NCBI GenBank assembly: GCA_002256245.1
Contig: NKIU01000001.1
Location: forward strand, 422,222-486,221
Reading direction: 5' to 3'
Length of the DNA stretch: 64,000 nucleotides
DNA from: Pseudorhodobacter sp. PARRP1
GTDB taxonomy: Bacteria > Pseudomonadota > Alphaproteobacteria > Rhodobacterales > Rhodobacteraceae
Shown piece after piece: positions 27,745 to 37,018 of the stretch (the first letter of the stretch is position 1; each line of letters opens with the position of its first letter). The notes under the pieces are model-generated. The model had not been told where the DNA came from. It saw only the letters and a list, made by a program, of their open reading frames with translations, and searched no databases. Position numbers and translations under genes: made by a program.

Positions 27745-29334
27745 TCAGGCGTTCAGCCAGCACTTGGCAAGTGCGCGGCCATTCATCAACTCGCCATTCG
27801 GATCAGCCTGCCAGCCGCCAACTTCCTCGCGCTTGGCTTCGACGAAATCGTTGAACATCGGGCAGATCAGACCGCCGTTGTCGCGCAGCATGTTTGCCAG
27901 CGTGGAATATTCTTCCTTGCGCTTGGTCTGGTCCAACTCGGCCCGGGCGGCGATCAGAATCTCGTCGAACTTCGGGTCTTTGAACTTGGTGTCGTTCCAG
28001 TCAGCCGTGGACAGATAGGCGGTGGAATACATCTGATCCTGCACCGGGCGACCGCCCCAATAGGATGCGCAGAAGGGTGCGACGTTCCAGACGTTGCTCC
28101 AATAACCGTCATCGGGCTCGCGCTTGATTTCCAGCGGGATACCGGCGGCATTGGCCGATTGCTGGAACAGTTGCGCCGCTTCAATCGCACCGGGGAAAGC
28201 GCCCGCTGCCACTTGCAGGATGATCGGCGAGCCATCATGGCCCGACTTCTTGTAAGCCTCCGCCGCCGCCGCCGCATCATATTCGCGCTGCGGGATGGTG
28301 TCGTCAAACAAAGGATAAGCCGCGTTGATCGGGAAGTCGTTGCCGCGCGAGCCGAGGCCGCCCAAGATCTTATCGACCATTTCCTGACGGTTGATCGACA
28401 GCTTCATCGCCATCCGCAAGTCGTTGTTATCAAACGGTGCCTTGTCGCAATGCATGATAAAGACGTAGTGACCACGCCCAGCCACAGCCTGAATCGAAAT
28501 GCCCGGAGCGCCTTTCAGCAGCTCGACAATCTTCGGATCGACCCGGTTCATCATGTGGATCTGGCCCGCCTGCAACGCCGAGGTGCGGGCGGTGTTGTCG
28601 TTGATCACGATGATTTCGACATCATCGGCATGGCCCATTGTGCTGTCGAAATAGTTGGCGTGTTTGGTGAAGGTGTGGCGCACGCCCGGCTCGTTGGCGA
28701 CGATCTTGTAGGGGCCAGCGCCGATGCCTGCGGTCGGGTTATCAATGCCGCCGCCGGGTTGGATGATCAGGTGATAATCCGCCATCAGGAACGGCAAGTC
28801 GGCATTGCCAGACGCAAGCTTCAGCGTGACCATGTCACCCTCGGCCTTCATATCCACGATGTCTTTCACGATGCCCAAAGCGCCCGACTGCGATTTCTCA
28901 TCGGTGTGACGCTTCAGCGTGGCGACCACGTCATCGGCGGTCACCGTCTTGCCGTCGTGATATTCCACGCCCTTGCGGATCTTGAACTTCCACTCCATCG
29001 CATCGGGGCTAGAGGACACTTCCTCGGCAATGCGGTAGTCGATCTCGCCCTTGGCGTTCACATCGACCAGCATCTCGCCCCAGATCATGTTCACCGCGAA
29101 CGGCACTTCAGATGCCGCCAGCGCCGGATCAAGCGAGTTGGTGCTCTCGCCGCCCTGCATGCCTGCGCGCAAAAGACCGCCCTTTTTCGGCTCCTCCGCC
29201 CGCGCAGCCGAGGCCAGCAAGGTCGAGGCCAGCGCCGCCGAGACGCCCAAAGCGCCCGCGCGACCAACGAATTCGCGGCGGCTCATCAGGCCTTTGGCCG
29301 CGCGCGCAAGCAGATAGTTCAATTCATTCGACAT
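27745..29334 (-). CDS. Peptide-type ABC solute-binding protein, SBP_bac_5 family
   Basis: A 529-residue periplasmic binding protein. The signal is Tat-like, SRREFVGRAG at residues 18-27, then a hydrophobic stretch and a likely cut after ASAARA. The mature part has the family sequence EVSSSPDAMEWKFKIRKGVEYHDGK. It is first in the four-gene ABC operon. A CocE-type hydrolase gene lies 105 bp upstream on the same strand and may act on the imported ester or amide. Confidence 0.9.
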   Translation of the reverse strand: MSNELNYLLARAAKGLMSRREFVGRAGALGVSAALASTLLASAARAEEPKKGGLLRAGMQGGESTNSLDPALAASEVPFAVNMIWGEMLVDVNAKGEIDYRIAEEVSSSPDAMEWKFKIRKGVEYHDGKTVTADDVVATLKRHTDEKSQSGALGIVKDIVDMKAEGDMVTLKLASGNADLPFLMADYHLIIQPGGGIDNPTAGIGAGPYKIVANEPGVRHTFTKHANYFDSTMGHADDVEIIVINDNTARTSALQAGQIHMMNRVDPKIVELLKGAPGISIQAVAGRGHYVFIMHCDKAPFDNNDLRMAMKLSINRQEMVDKILGGLGSRGNDFPINAAYPLFDDTIPQREYDAAAAAEAYKKSGHDGSPIILQVAAGAFPGAIEAAQLFQQSANAAGIPLEIKREPDDGYWSNVWNVAPFCASYWGGRPVQDQMYSTAYLSTADWNDTKFKDPKFDEILIAARAELDQTKRKEEYSTLANMLRDNGGLICPMFNDFVEAKREEVGGWQADPNGELMNGRALAKCWLNA

Positions 29335-29439
29335 CGTTTTCTCCCTGAATGCCCCGGATTTTTGAGGCCGTTTTTTGTTGATTACCCAATCAGTAACCCG
29401 CGAATTTCCGTTCTGGCAACGATTCTTGCCAGCTTTGCC

Positions 29440-31470
29440 TCAAACGAACCGGCGCGCAACCTTGTCGTCAAAATGCCGCTCGAACACTTTCGTGTCCCCC
29501 TCGTAGGCGGTCAGGCTGGCCTTCAGATGCAGATGCGTTGCCGTCGCGGTCATCTCGGCCCAAGCGTTTGTTTTCACAGACCAATCGCCGCGCGACAGCC
29601 GCTGCTCCCATGTGTGCACAGCGCGCGCCGACAAGGGATCATCGGGGTTGATTTCCCACAATTCGGTCATGGATTCCCCGGTGCAAAGCCCGTGCACAAG
29701 GTTCTCGACATCGCCCAGATCATCGCTGATCACCAGCGCCGTGGTGCCACCGATCAAGTCGGTTTCAATCTTGCGCGTGGTCTTGCCCGCCCGCAAAACC
29801 CTGTGCGCCCAAGGCGTCGCACCCTGCGCTTCAGGCGGGGTCCATTCCGGCCCGCTGCCCTGATGCACCGGCAGATCAAGGCTGCCCGCCGTCACCGTCA
29901 ACGTGGCAGGCGCGGGCGAAGGCCACAGGAACGGCCAATAGGTTGTGGACAGGGCGAGACGCAAGCGATGCCCCGCCGCCAGCCGATATGCCGTCTGGTC
30001 AATGTTGAACGCCACATCCACCGCCTGCCCCAAAGGCATCGGCGCAGGGTCTTCCATGCCACCGCGATGGCACAGGTTCAACATGCCATGCGCGATGCGC
30101 ACCGATGACCCATCCGGCGCCACATCACACAACCGCGCCACCACAAACGCCAACGGCTGATCGCTGGACAGCGTCAAGCGCAATCGCGCAGCACCCAGCA
30201 AATCCAGCGGCTCGGCCAGAACCGCGCCGTCAAAACACACCGAGATGGCATCATCGCTCGCCTGATCCCCCGGCATTTCGGCGTTCAACCCCATCGGGAA
30301 GAACTCGCCCGTATGCATCCCCAAATGCTGCGGCGTGTTGATCGTGACCGGCGCTTGTAGCGCAACCTTGGCACCCAAAGCGCGGGTGGTGGGGACTGGG
30401 GAGGGCTGGCCCTCCCCAGACCTCTCCCCCAGCGCCAACACGTGACGCGTCACGCGCGGGCTGGGCCAGGTGCGTTCGGCCACCCAATGCCCCTTGCGGT
30501 GCTTGGCCGAGGCGTCCGGGGCCTCGGAATGGATCATATAGGCGCGGTAAGCCGGATCATCCTCGGCCCCGTTTTCAATCCCCTTCAACCAGCGATCCCA
30601 CCAGCGCAGCGCAACTTGCAAGAACCCAATCGCAGGCCCCGGCACGGCCGTATGCGGATATTGATGCACCCAAGGCCCAACAATGCCCTGCACGGGTGCG
30701 GGCACATTCTCGACCAGATGCGCCACGGTGTTCATGTAATTATCCGCCCAGCCGCCCCAGCTTAACACCGGCACCGTCATGCGGGCGTAATCCTCGGACA
30801 CCGAGCCATGCTTCCAATAGTCGTTCTTTTCCTGCATCTCTGCCCAGCGCGGCGCGAGCCATGGCTCGTTCTCCAGCCGCTTCAGCCAATCCGCCCGCCA
30901 GTCGGGGCGGAGAACCGGGTCCGCTGGCCTGCTGGAATAAGACAGCATCACCGCCCCCCAGCCAAAATTCTCGCCCAGCAAACAGCCGCCTTTGTAGTGA
31001 ATGTCGTCAGCAAAGCGGTCGGTGGTTGAACACACCGACACCACCGCCTTCAGCGCCGGAGGCTGCAGGAAAGCCGTCTGCAGGCAGTTAAACCCGCCCC
31101 AGCTTTTGCCCATCATCCCGACCGAGCCGTTGCACCACTCCTGCGCCGCCAGCCACTCGATCACCTCACACGCGTCGGCGAGCTCCTGAATGGTGTATTC
31201 ATCGCGCATCAAGCCTTCGCTGTCGCCATTGCCGCGCATATCGACGCGCACGCAGGCATAGCCGTGCCCCGCCACATAGGCGTGCATCATCTCATCGCGC
31301 GGCAAGGTGCCATCGCGCTTACGATAGGGAATGTATTCCAGCACCGCAGGCACCGGCCCTGCACCTTCCGCGCGCCACACCCGCGCCGACAACCGGCAGC
31401 CATCCGAAAGCACAATGCCCATGTCCTCCTGCTCGGTGATCGAGAAGGGAAATTCGGTGACGATTTTCAT
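29440..31470 (-). CDS. CocE/NonD-family hydrolase (X-Pro dipeptidyl-peptidase type)
   Basis: A 676-residue serine hydrolase. The nucleophile is Ser123 in GKSWGG, followed by an alpha/beta fold and a C-terminal jelly-roll domain as in cocaine esterase. Residues about 346-360 (RSGEGQPSPVPTTRA) look foreign: they are encoded by a 10-bp-arm palindrome (30396-30419), so an in-frame insertion is likely. No signal peptide is visible. It is divergent from the choline-sulfatase gene. Substrate unknown. Confidence 0.87.
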   Translation of the reverse strand: MKIVTEFPFSITEQEDMGIVLSDGCRLSARVWRAEGAGPVPAVLEYIPYRKRDGTLPRDEMMHAYVAGHGYACVRVDMRGNGDSEGLMRDEYTIQELADACEVIEWLAAQEWCNGSVGMMGKSWGGFNCLQTAFLQPPALKAVVSVCSTTDRFADDIHYKGGCLLGENFGWGAVMLSYSSRPADPVLRPDWRADWLKRLENEPWLAPRWAEMQEKNDYWKHGSVSEDYARMTVPVLSWGGWADNYMNTVAHLVENVPAPVQGIVGPWVHQYPHTAVPGPAIGFLQVALRWWDRWLKGIENGAEDDPAYRAYMIHSEAPDASAKHRKGHWVAERTWPSPRVTRHVLALGERSGEGQPSPVPTTRALGAKVALQAPVTINTPQHLGMHTGEFFPMGLNAEMPGDQASDDAISVCFDGAVLAEPLDLLGAARLRLTLSSDQPLAFVVARLCDVAPDGSSVRIAHGMLNLCHRGGMEDPAPMPLGQAVDVAFNIDQTAYRLAAGHRLRLALSTTYWPFLWPSPAPATLTVTAGSLDLPVHQGSGPEWTPPEAQGATPWAHRVLRAGKTTRKIETDLIGGTTALVISDDLGDVENLVHGLCTGESMTELWEINPDDPLSARAVHTWEQRLSRGDWSVKTNAWAEMTATATHLHLKASLTAYEGDTKVFERHFDDKVARRFV
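30396..30419. repeat. Palindrome inside the CocE-family coding region
   Basis: CTGGGGAGGG and CCCTCCCCAG form perfect 10-bp arms around CTGG. It adds a low-complexity stretch to the protein in frame, resembling the palindromic elements inserted in genes of some alphaproteobacteria. Confidence 0.65.
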
Positions 31471-31559
31471 GGTCCAGGCCCCTGGCTTATTCTGCTCCCA
31501 TCAGGCGACGCCAAGCCTCTGAAATCCGCCTCTTTTGCGGCGCTTCGCACCCTGTTTGC

Positions 31560-31570
31560 GACGTAACGTC
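31560..31570. promoter_or_regulatory. GACGTaACGTC palindrome between cocE-like gene and betC
   Basis: An 11-bp perfect palindrome midway in the 182-bp divergent gap. It may be an operator for a regulator of one or both genes; no consensus is known to me. Confidence 0.3.
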
Positions 31571-31652
31571 ACATTCCCGCAAAATCCCCCCTTGCAACGC
31601 AAACCCAAGCGCGGCACCACTTTTGCGCAGATCAAACCGCAAAGGATGCACC

Positions 31653-33161
31653 ATGACCACCCGCCCGAATATCCTGATTGTCATGGTGGATCAGCTGACC
31701 GGAACCCTGTTCGACGATGGCCCCGCAGCCTTCCTGCACGCCCCGAACCTGCGCCGCTTGGCCGATCATTCGGTGCGCTTTGCCAATGCCTACACCGCCT
31801 CACCGCTCTGCGCGCCCGCACGTGCCGCGTTCATGTCGGGCGCTTTGCCCCGCCGCACCCGCGTCTATGACAACGCCGCCGAATTCGCCTCCGACATCCC
31901 CACCTACGCCCACCATCTGCGCCGCGCGGGCTATTACACTTGCCTGTCGGGCAAGATGCATTTCGTCGGCCCCGACCAGATGCACGGCTTTGAAGACCGC
32001 CTGACCACCGACATCTACCCCGCCGATTTCGGCTGGACGCCCGACTACCGCAAACCCGGCGAGCGTATCGACTGGTGGTATCACAACCTCGGCTCGGTGA
32101 CGGGCGCAGGCGTGGCCGAGATCACCAACCAACTGGAATATGACGACGACGTCTGCCATCAAGCCGTGCAGAAAATCTATGACCTCTCGCGCGGGCTGGA
32201 CCCCCGCCCATGGTGCCTGACCGCCAGCTTCACCCATCCGCACGACCCCTTCGTGGCGCGGCGCAAATACTGGGATCTCTACAACGACGCGCCCGAACTG
32301 GAACCTCCAGCCCCCCTCGCCTATGAGGCAATGGACCCCCACTCACAACGCCTGATGGACGCCTGCGACTGGCGCGGGCTGGAAGTAACGTCCGAGCATA
32401 TCCGCCGCGCCCGCCAAGGCTATTTCGCCAACATCTCCTACGTCGATGCCAAAATCGGCGAGATATTCGAGGCGCTCGAGGCCACCCGCCAGGAAGCCAT
32501 CGTGATCTTCGTCTCGGATCATGGCGAGATGCTGGGCCGCAAAGGCCTGTGGTTCAAGATGAACTTCTTCGAAGGCGCCGCCCGCGTCCCCCTGATGATC
32601 TCCGCCCCCGGCCTTGAGCCCAAACGCATCGACACGGCGGTATCGACCATCGACCTGACACCAACCCTCTGCGATCTGGCAGGCATCTCGATGGACGAGG
32701 TCATGCCATGGACCGACGGCGAAAGCCTGCTCCCCCTCGCCACCGGCACCCCGCGCACCAGCCCGGTGGCGATGGAATACGCCGCCGAAGGCACCATCAC
32801 CCCCATGGTCGCGCTGCGCATGGGCGCGTGGAAATACATCCACTGCCCCGCCGACCCCGATCAACTTTTCGATCTGGCGTCAGACCCCGAGGAAAACCAC
32901 AACCTCGCCGCCGACCCCCGCGCCGCCGAAGTCCTCGCGCATTTCCAGACCATGACGCAAGACCGCTGGGACATCCCCGCCTACGACGCCGAAGTGCGCC
33001 AATCCCAAGCCCGCCGCTGGGTGGTCTATGAAGCCCTGCGCAACGGCGCGTATTACCCTTGGGATCACCAACCCCTGCGTGCGGCATCAGAGCGTTACAT
33101 GCGCAACCACATGGATCTGAACGTGCTGGAAGAAAACAAACGCTTCCCGCGCGGCGAATAA
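31653..33161 (+). CDS. betC: Choline-sulfatase
   Basis: A 502-residue sulfatase that splits choline-O-sulfate into choline and sulfate. Cys53 in SPLCAPARAAF is the formylglycine precursor. Long stretches match BetC: AEFASDIPTYAHHLRRAGYY, then LSGKMHFVGPDQMHGFE and TDIYPADFGWTPDYRKPGER. The ATG at 31653 follows AAGGA. No betA, betB or betI is in the window, so choline must be used elsewhere. A hairpin follows the stop. Confidence 0.9.
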   Translation: MTTRPNILIVMVDQLTGTLFDDGPAAFLHAPNLRRLADHSVRFANAYTASPLCAPARAAFMSGALPRRTRVYDNAAEFASDIPTYAHHLRRAGYYTCLSGKMHFVGPDQMHGFEDRLTTDIYPADFGWTPDYRKPGERIDWWYHNLGSVTGAGVAEITNQLEYDDDVCHQAVQKIYDLSRGLDPRPWCLTASFTHPHDPFVARRKYWDLYNDAPELEPPAPLAYEAMDPHSQRLMDACDWRGLEVTSEHIRRARQGYFANISYVDAKIGEIFEALEATRQEAIVIFVSDHGEMLGRKGLWFKMNFFEGAARVPLMISAPGLEPKRIDTAVSTIDLTPTLCDLAGISMDEVMPWTDGESLLPLATGTPRTSPVAMEYAAEGTITPMVALRMGAWKYIHCPADPDQLFDLASDPEENHNLAADPRAAEVLAHFQTMTQDRWDIPAYDAEVRQSQARRWVVYEALRNGAYYPWDHQPLRAASERYMRNHMDLNVLEENKRFPRGE

Positions 33162-33162
33162 G

Positions 33163-33190
33163 ACGAATTTCAAAGAAAGACGAAATTCGT
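33163..33190 (+). terminator. Hairpin after betC
   Basis: Arms ACGAATTTC (33163-33171) and GAAATTCGT (33182-33190) with a 10-nt loop two bases after the stop. There is no T-run, so its action as a terminator is uncertain. Confidence 0.45.
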
Positions 33191-33240
33191 AAGTGGCGGC
33201 AGCGTGCCGCCCGCTTTCAACCCACAGGGCTGCGGCACCG

Positions 33241-33332
33241 CCGGATCGCTCCGCGGGGGATATTTAAGAACAGGTGAAAGCCGATAGCCGCATCCATTCA
33301 CCTGTTCTTAAATATCCCCGCCGGAGGCTTCC
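33241..33332. repeat. Dispersed GGGATATTT elements, copies 5 and 6, head to head
   Basis: Two copies face each other, forming perfect 23-bp arms (33256-33278 and 33297-33319) around an 18-bp spacer. Each arm contains GGGGATATTTAAGAACAGG. The outer parts are a GCTCCGCGGGGG-type stem on the left and CCGCCGGAGGC on the right. The remaining gap to 33423 is GC-rich, with more small inverted repeats but no gene. Confidence 0.85.
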
Positions 33333-33423
33333 ACATATCCGCCCGATGCTCCCGTGGGCACCCTGCCGCGGCAGCGCCGCCGAGAGGGGGCTCGATGCCC
33401 CCCGAGGCGGCACCCCGATTGCC

Positions 33424-34659
33424 TCAGCGCAGGGCCTGCAGAATCTCAAGGCTGGGGTAGCCATCGGGGACCATGCCCCGCGCGCGTTGAAACGCCTTTA
33501 CCGCCGCGATGGTCAGCGGGCCAACCTTGCCATCCGGCGTGCCCGCATAGACACCCTCGCGCAGCAGCAGGCTTTGCAGCGCGCGGCGCTCGTCCAGCGT
33601 CAGCGCCCGCAGATCGCGCGGCCATGCGGCCTTGAACCCATCCCCGCCCGCGATGCGGTCCGCCAGGTGGCCCACCGCAATCACATAAGCATCGGCCTTG
33701 TTATAAGCCTCAATCGCCGCGAAATTGTCATAGACCAGAAACGCAGGCCCCCTTGCCCCCGCTGGCAACAGCAACGCGCCCCAGCCGGAGCCCAGCGCCG
33801 CCCCATCCGGCATCGTCACGCCCAGCGCGGCCCAGGTGCTCAGCGGCTTTTGCGTGCGATCGCCGGCAAGGTCATAGTCAAACCCCGCAGGCAGCCGCAC
33901 CTCGTCGCCCCAACGCCCGCCTTTCTTCCAACCCGCATTGGCCAGATAAGCGGCGGTCGAGGCCAAGGCATCGCCGGGATCATCGCCCCAGATATCCGGC
34001 TTGCCGGTGCCCGCATTCGTTACCGCCAGCTTCAGATAAGACGACGGCATGAACTGCGTATGCCCCATCGCGCCGGCCCAGCTTCCGACCATGGCCGCAG
34101 GCTTCACCGCGCCCGATTGCAGGATCTGCAGCGCGGCGATCAACTCGGCCTCAAAAAACGCCCCCCGGCGCGTGTCATAGGCCAGGGTCGCCAGCGCACT
34201 GGGGGTCTCAATGTCGCCGCGCACCGCGCCATAGGCGCTTTCCAGCCCCCAGATCGCCAGCACCACATGCTTGTCCACACCGTAGCGCGCCTCAATCTGA
34301 TCAAGCAGCGGCCCATGCGCGCGCAATGCCTTTTGTCCCGCCGCAATGCGATCGTCTGACACCGCGCGATCAAGATAATCCCAGATCGTGCGGGTAAACT
34401 CATCCTGCTTGCGGTCACGCTCGATCACCGCTGGCAGAAAATGCACCCCCGGCATCACGGCATCAAAGGTCGCCGATGAAATCCCCGCCGCCAGCGCCCG
34501 ATCACGAAAGCCCGCAACCCACTGCTGCAACCCGGCTTCCGAGCCATCTTCGATCACGTCACCCGCCCCCGCATTCAACTCGACCACATCCTCCTGCGCC
34601 CACACGGGTGCGGCCCACAGCGCAAATCCCAACCACAGCCAACGCATTGCCGCCCACAT
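33424..34659 (-). CDS. Lytic murein transglycosylase, MltB family
   Basis: A 411-residue periplasmic enzyme that cleaves the glycan strand of peptidoglycan with formation of anhydro-muramic ends. A signal peptide (WLWLGFALWAAPVWAQ) precedes an SLT_2 domain with catalytic Glu in IWGLESAYGAVRGD, and residues 350-411 are a peptidoglycan-binding domain (GVYAGTPDGKVGPLTIAAVKAFQ). The start may also be ATG at 34647. It lies two bases after the rnr stop, so both are in one unit. Confidence 0.9.
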   Translation of the reverse strand: MWAAMRWLWLGFALWAAPVWAQEDVVELNAGAGDVIEDGSEAGLQQWVAGFRDRALAAGISSATFDAVMPGVHFLPAVIERDRKQDEFTRTIWDYLDRAVSDDRIAAGQKALRAHGPLLDQIEARYGVDKHVVLAIWGLESAYGAVRGDIETPSALATLAYDTRRGAFFEAELIAALQILQSGAVKPAAMVGSWAGAMGHTQFMPSSYLKLAVTNAGTGKPDIWGDDPGDALASTAAYLANAGWKKGGRWGDEVRLPAGFDYDLAGDRTQKPLSTWAALGVTMPDGAALGSGWGALLLPAGARGPAFLVYDNFAAIEAYNKADAYVIAVGHLADRIAGGDGFKAAWPRDLRALTLDERRALQSLLLREGVYAGTPDGKVGPLTIAAVKAFQRARGMVPDGYPSLEILQALR

Positions 34660-34661
34660 GC

Positions 34662-36908
34662 TCAGCGCCGCTTGTGCACGACCTTGCGCTTGGTCGCAGA
34701 GTCTTTGGCGGCGAACTTGCCCGGCTTTTTCGGCTGATAGCGCCCGGGCTTGGCGCGCCCCGTCGGCAGCGTCGCGCCTTCGATGTTTAACAGATCGAGC
34801 GTGATGCCGCCGGTCATCGGCGTGGCCTCGGCCAGCCGCACCAGCACGCGCAGCCCGATGCCAATTTCAATCCCGGTATCGCTGCCGATCAAAACCTGCC
34901 GATCCTGATCATAATGGAAATACTCGCGCCCAACCGCGCGGATCGGCACCAGCCCATCCGCCCCGGTTTCGTCCAGCTTCACGAACAGCCCAAAACGCTG
35001 CACGCCCGAAATCCTGCCCGCAAATTCATTGCCCACCCGTTCCGACAGGAAGGCCGCCAGATAGCGGTCATTGGTATCCCGCTCGGCCACCATCGAGCGC
35101 CGCTCGGTGTCGGAAATCAGCTTCGCGGTCTCATCCAGATTTTCCACATCCCAAGCCGACAGCCCGTCGTCGCCCCAACCATGCCCCGAGATCAGCGCGC
35201 GATGCACGATCAGGTCGGAATACCGCCGGATCGGCGAGGTGAAATGCGCGTAGTTGCGCAAGGCGAGGCCGAAATGGCCGAAATTCACCGCGTTGTAATA
35301 GGCCTGCGTCATCGAGCGCAGGGTCGAGATGTTCATCAACTCGTCAAAATCGGTGTCCTGCGCCTGCGCCAACAGGCGGTTGAGATGCGCGGCTTTCAGC
35401 ACCTGCCCCTTGGCAAGCGTAAAGCCCGAAGCCTCGGCCACCTCACGCAAAGCCTCCAACTTATCCGGCGAGGGTTCTTCATGCACCCGGAACAGCAAGG
35501 GACGCTTCAGCCCCACCAATTCTTCCGCCGCCGAGACATTGGCGAGGATCATACATTCCTCGATCAGCTTATGGGCATCAAACCGGGCCTTGAAGGCCAC
35601 CGAGATCACCTTGCCTTCGTCCGAAAGTTCGATCTTGCGCTCGGGCAGTTCCAGATCCAGCGGTTGCCGCAGCGCGCGGGCCTTTTTCAAGGCATCGTAG
35701 GCCGCGTAAAGCGTGGTCAGCACCGGCAGCAGCGGTTCGGTGACGGCATCGGGCCGCCCGTCAATCGCATCCTGCACCTGCCCGTAATGCAAGCTGCCTT
35801 GCGAGCGCATCAGGCCACGGGTGAAGCGGTGGCTCAGTTTCTGCCCATGCGCGTCAATCCGCATCTGCACCGCCATGCAGGCGCGATCGACATGTTCGTG
35901 CAAGCTGCACAAATCGCCCGACAGCACATCCGGCAGCATCGGCACCACGCGATCGGGAAAATAGGTCGAGTTGCCACGCTTGCGCGCCTCGCGGTCCAGC
36001 GCGGAATTGGGGCGGACGTAATAGGCGACATCGGCGATGGCGACCCAGATGAAGAAACCACCGGGGTTTTTCGGATCAGGGTCAGCCTCGGCATAAACCG
36101 CATCATCGCGGTCGCGGGCATCAATCGGGTCGATGGTCAGCAGGGGCAGGCCGCGCAGGTCTTCGCGTTTGCCCAACGGCGCGGGCTGCGCCGCATCGGC
36201 TTCGGCAATCACCGCATCGGGGAATTGATCGGGGATGCCGTGCTGGTGGATGGCAATCAGGCTGACTGCACGCGGGCCATTCGGGTCGCCCAGCCGCGCG
36301 GTGATCCGCGCTTGCGGCAGGCCAAGCCGCTTTGGCCCCACCTGCTCGGCCTCAACCAACTCACCATCGCGGGCGTCAAGCGTGTGATCGCGCGCCACCT
36401 TCCATTCCTTGTCGGCCCCCTTATCGACCGGCAAAATCCGCCCGCCCTCGGCACCCGAGCGAAAAACCCCCAGCAGTTTCAGCGGGTTCGACCCCAAAGC
36501 CCGGATCAACCGCGCCTGATAGCCGTAATCCTGCCCACCCACCGGCGTGAGGCGCGCGAGGATCTTCATGCCCCCCGCCAAGGCCACATCGCCCTTCTGC
36601 GGCATGATCAGAATACGCGGCGGGGTGTCGCCCGCATCCGCCTCAAGCGGTTGCGCAAACAGATCGCCGTTGCTGTCGGGTGGCAACACCAACAGCACCG
36701 ACACCGGCGGCAATGCCCCCGGCTCGCGGTAGCTGCGCGCCTTTTTCTCGATGCCGCCCTCGGCCTCAAGTTCCTTCAGCATCCGCTTCAGATCAATCCT
36801 GGCGTCGCCTTTGATGCCAAAGGCTTTGGCAAGGTCGCGCTTTCCGGTCAGGCCGGGGTTCTCGGTGATCCATTGGCGGATCTGGTCTTTTGTGGGCAAG
36901 GTGTTCAT
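34662..36908 (-). CDS. rnr: Ribonuclease R
   Basis: A 748-residue 3'-to-5' exoribonuclease that degrades structured RNA. In order: an N-terminal winged helix (GLTGKRDLAKAFGIKG), cold-shock domains, the RNB core with IDPIDARDRDDAVY (metal-binding Asp), an S1 domain near residue 640 (FAGRISGVQRFGLFVKLDE), and a basic tail (KKPGKFAAKDSATKRKVVHK) for RNA binding. It is upstream of mltB on the minus strand. Confidence 0.95.
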   Translation of the reverse strand: MNTLPTKDQIRQWITENPGLTGKRDLAKAFGIKGDARIDLKRMLKELEAEGGIEKKARSYREPGALPPVSVLLVLPPDSNGDLFAQPLEADAGDTPPRILIMPQKGDVALAGGMKILARLTPVGGQDYGYQARLIRALGSNPLKLLGVFRSGAEGGRILPVDKGADKEWKVARDHTLDARDGELVEAEQVGPKRLGLPQARITARLGDPNGPRAVSLIAIHQHGIPDQFPDAVIAEADAAQPAPLGKREDLRGLPLLTIDPIDARDRDDAVYAEADPDPKNPGGFFIWVAIADVAYYVRPNSALDREARKRGNSTYFPDRVVPMLPDVLSGDLCSLHEHVDRACMAVQMRIDAHGQKLSHRFTRGLMRSQGSLHYGQVQDAIDGRPDAVTEPLLPVLTTLYAAYDALKKARALRQPLDLELPERKIELSDEGKVISVAFKARFDAHKLIEECMILANVSAAEELVGLKRPLLFRVHEEPSPDKLEALREVAEASGFTLAKGQVLKAAHLNRLLAQAQDTDFDELMNISTLRSMTQAYYNAVNFGHFGLALRNYAHFTSPIRRYSDLIVHRALISGHGWGDDGLSAWDVENLDETAKLISDTERRSMVAERDTNDRYLAAFLSERVGNEFAGRISGVQRFGLFVKLDETGADGLVPIRAVGREYFHYDQDRQVLIGSDTGIEIGIGLRVLVRLAEATPMTGGITLDLLNIEGATLPTGRAKPGRYQPKKPGKFAAKDSATKRKVVHKRR

Positions 36909-36966
36909 GCGCCTGATCTAGCACGACATGGCGATAAAGGCCATGCTTCGCAGCCCTTGGCCAGTC

Positions 36967-37011
36967 GCCGGGGCCAGCCCCGGACCCCGGGATATTTAGG
37001 AACGGATGAAA
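36967..37011 (+). repeat. Dispersed hairpin-GGGATATTT element, copy 7
   Basis: A GCCGGGGCCAGCCCCGG hairpin leads to ACCCCGGGATATTTAGG and AACGGATGAA. It fills the gap between rnr and the flavoprotein gene. Confidence 0.7.
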
Positions 37012-37018
37012 TCCAAGG

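Noticed and set aside
27616..30108. Long open frame on the plus strand opposite the ABC operon
   Set aside because: It lies antisense to the SBP and CocE-like genes, has His/Arg-rich composition typical of GC-rich shadow frames, and no domain.
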